Below are positions 63,121 to 64,000 of a DNA stretch of 64,000 bases, piece after piece (position 1 is the stretch's first letter; each line of letters opens with the position of its first letter). The notes beneath the pieces are model-generated. The model was not told the origin of the DNA. It was given only the letters and a program-made list of their open reading frames with translations, and searched no databases. Source of the DNA: Leeuwenhoekiella nanhaiensis (GTDB taxonomy: Bacteria; Bacteroidota; Bacteroidia; Flavobacteriales; Flavobacteriaceae); the NCBI RefSeq assembly GCF_002744755.1, contig NZ_KZ319296.1:47347-111346 (forward strand), given 5' to 3'. Position numbers and translations under genes: made by a program.

Positions 63121-63849
63121 CTTTTTAATCAGTTTTATATTTTCTTCAGTTGTCGTTAATAAACTAAACTCTTTATTTCCCTTTTGTATAGTTCGGTCTA
63201 TAATCATTAAGCTGTCAGTCAGCTTTTTAATTTTCCATAGTTTCTCAATCCTGTCTAAATCACTTTGTAATTCCAGAGTTAAGAATTCTGTTGAATTACT
63301 GATGTCAATTACAGATTTGGATACTTGATAAAAATATGATGCAGAAATAGTATCGCCTTTAATTTCATAAAAAGGCGGATATTGAAAATTATTTTCAGAT
63401 ATACCTCGTGGCGGAGGCGGTTTGATTATGCTGTCATTAGAGGGCAAATCATAATTTTTTTCATCAATCCAAATTCCATTCAGTAACTTTCTGTTCCATT
63501 GAATTTTACTTTTCTCAAGGGTTATTTCATAGTCCTTTTCGGAAATCAAAAGCCCTTTTAGAGTATTCTTGTCAATCTGCTTGATTGCAATTACTCTTCC
63601 GTCAAAAACCAATAAGTCGTTATTTTCAAAAGATGCAATCCTCCAAGGTAAATTCTTGTCGCTATTTTCAAAAACAGTATAGGTTGAGTCCTTAAAATCT
63701 ATAGTCAAAGTGTCCTTTTCTCCGATTGAAGTCATAACAAAGGTATTCCCTCGTAAAGTATTCGCAATGTCAATCCGTTCAATGTTTTTTTGACAACTAA
63801 AAAGCGTTAAAATCAGAAGTAAAATTATTATCGGTTTGTTCATTTTCAA
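63115..63849 (-). CDS. Hypothetical lipoprotein
   Basis: The product has 244 residues. A short signal (MKMNKPIIILLLILTLFSC) gives a lipoprotein cysteine at residue 19. The remaining sequence is a mix of charged strands: TLTIDFKDSTYTVFENSDKN near 48, LLVFDGRVIAIKQIDKNTLKG near 72, and a Pro-rich IKPPPPRGISE near 143. No domain is recognised. Its stop lies within intergenic element C. The AT-rich sequence and solitary position resemble the neighbouring lipoprotein genes, as expected for cassette-type cargo. Confidence 0.7.
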   Translation of the reverse strand: MKMNKPIIILLLILTLFSCQKNIERIDIANTLRGNTFVMTSIGEKDTLTIDFKDSTYTVFENSDKNLPWRIASFENNDLLVFDGRVIAIKQIDKNTLKGLLISEKDYEITLEKSKIQWNRKLLNGIWIDEKNYDLPSNDSIIKPPPPRGISENNFQYPPFYEIKGDTISASYFYQVSKSVIDISNSTEFLTLELQSDLDRIEKLWKIKKLTDSLMIIDRTIQKGNKEFSLLTTTEENIKLIKKR

Positions 63850-64000
63850 ATGTTGGCTAATGGGTTTTGTATAACCGTCAGTTACGGGTTGGTATGCATT
63901 AATTTTCGGTTTGACACGGACGTTAGCAATTCCGAGTGGATTCGGACGTAGGCGAATCCGCCGTAATTGCGGTTATGAAATGTTGTAAAACGTTTTTTTA
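63850..64000. other. Structured intergenic element D at the right edge
   Basis: Several dyads lie close together: GGATTCG (63938-63944) with CGAATCC (63953-63959), CGGA with TCCG around 63918-63934, and CCG with GCGG near 63960-63972. A GTTAGC occurs near 63922. The element continues off the window. It resembles a folded single-strand recombination site more than a simple terminator. Confidence 0.45.

Overview
The window looks like a chromosomal segment of a member of the Flavobacteriaceae (Bacteroidota), probably marine. The evidence is the set of families: a type IX secretion sorting domain, DUF6090 and DUF6122 proteins, a CarboxypepD_reg-like cysteine-motif protein, S9 and tricorn-like peptidases, a sulfonolipid-type enzyme pair, and Bacteroidota-style TAnnTTTG promoter boxes with little use of Shine-Dalgarno sequences. 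No rRNA, tRNA, transposase, phage gene or CRISPR array was seen. The genus cannot be fixed from the sequence alone.

Layout. 1-7.2 kb: a carbohydrate cluster with a partial secreted protein, a DUF5695 protein, a double DUF1080 lipoprotein and two exported Gfo/Idh/MocA oxidoreductases; it fits a periplasmic 3-keto-glycoside pathway. 7.3-13.4 kb: DUF1684 protein, tricorn-like protease, coiled-coil lipoprotein and a RhlE-type DEAD-box helicase. 13.6-17.5 kb: a signalling block (LytTR regulator, 52-aa lipoprotein, TPR histidine kinase, response regulator). 17.7-30.5 kb: a T9SS-secreted propeller protein, acyl-ACP desaturase, GH30 hydrolase, S9 peptidase, KAS III enzyme, and a TPP riboswitch upstream of a PnuT-type transporter and an acyl-CoA-dehydrogenase-like protein. 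30.5-49.5 kb: mostly core metabolism, with fahA, glyA, two pseudo-receiver proteins, a threonine-degradation pair (threonine dehydrogenase and kbl) divergent from an Lrp regulator, LacI, YbaB/EbfC, oligopeptidase B, and a pair of PLP enzymes that fits sulfonolipid (capnine-type) synthesis.

49.6-64 kb is accessory in character, all on the minus strand and visibly more AT-rich toward the end. It holds a lipoprotein gene broken by a one-base deletion at its lipobox codon, an outer-membrane barrel gene, six tandem DUF6090 membrane-protein paralogues, small secreted proteins, an alpha/beta hydrolase, a Crp/Fnr gene interrupted by an in-frame stop just before its recognition helix, a DinB-like protein, and three solitary lipoprotein genes separated by related, structured intergenic repeats that resemble a cassette array.

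The strongest candidates for something undescribed are the six-member DUF6090 array (conserved N-terminal membrane anchor, divergent external part), the shared palindrome upstream of the desaturase and KAS III genes (a possible fatty-acid regulon), the acyl-CoA-dehydrogenase-like gene under a thiamine riboswitch, the paired receiver domains without a phosphoacceptor, and the cassette-like 3' end of the window.
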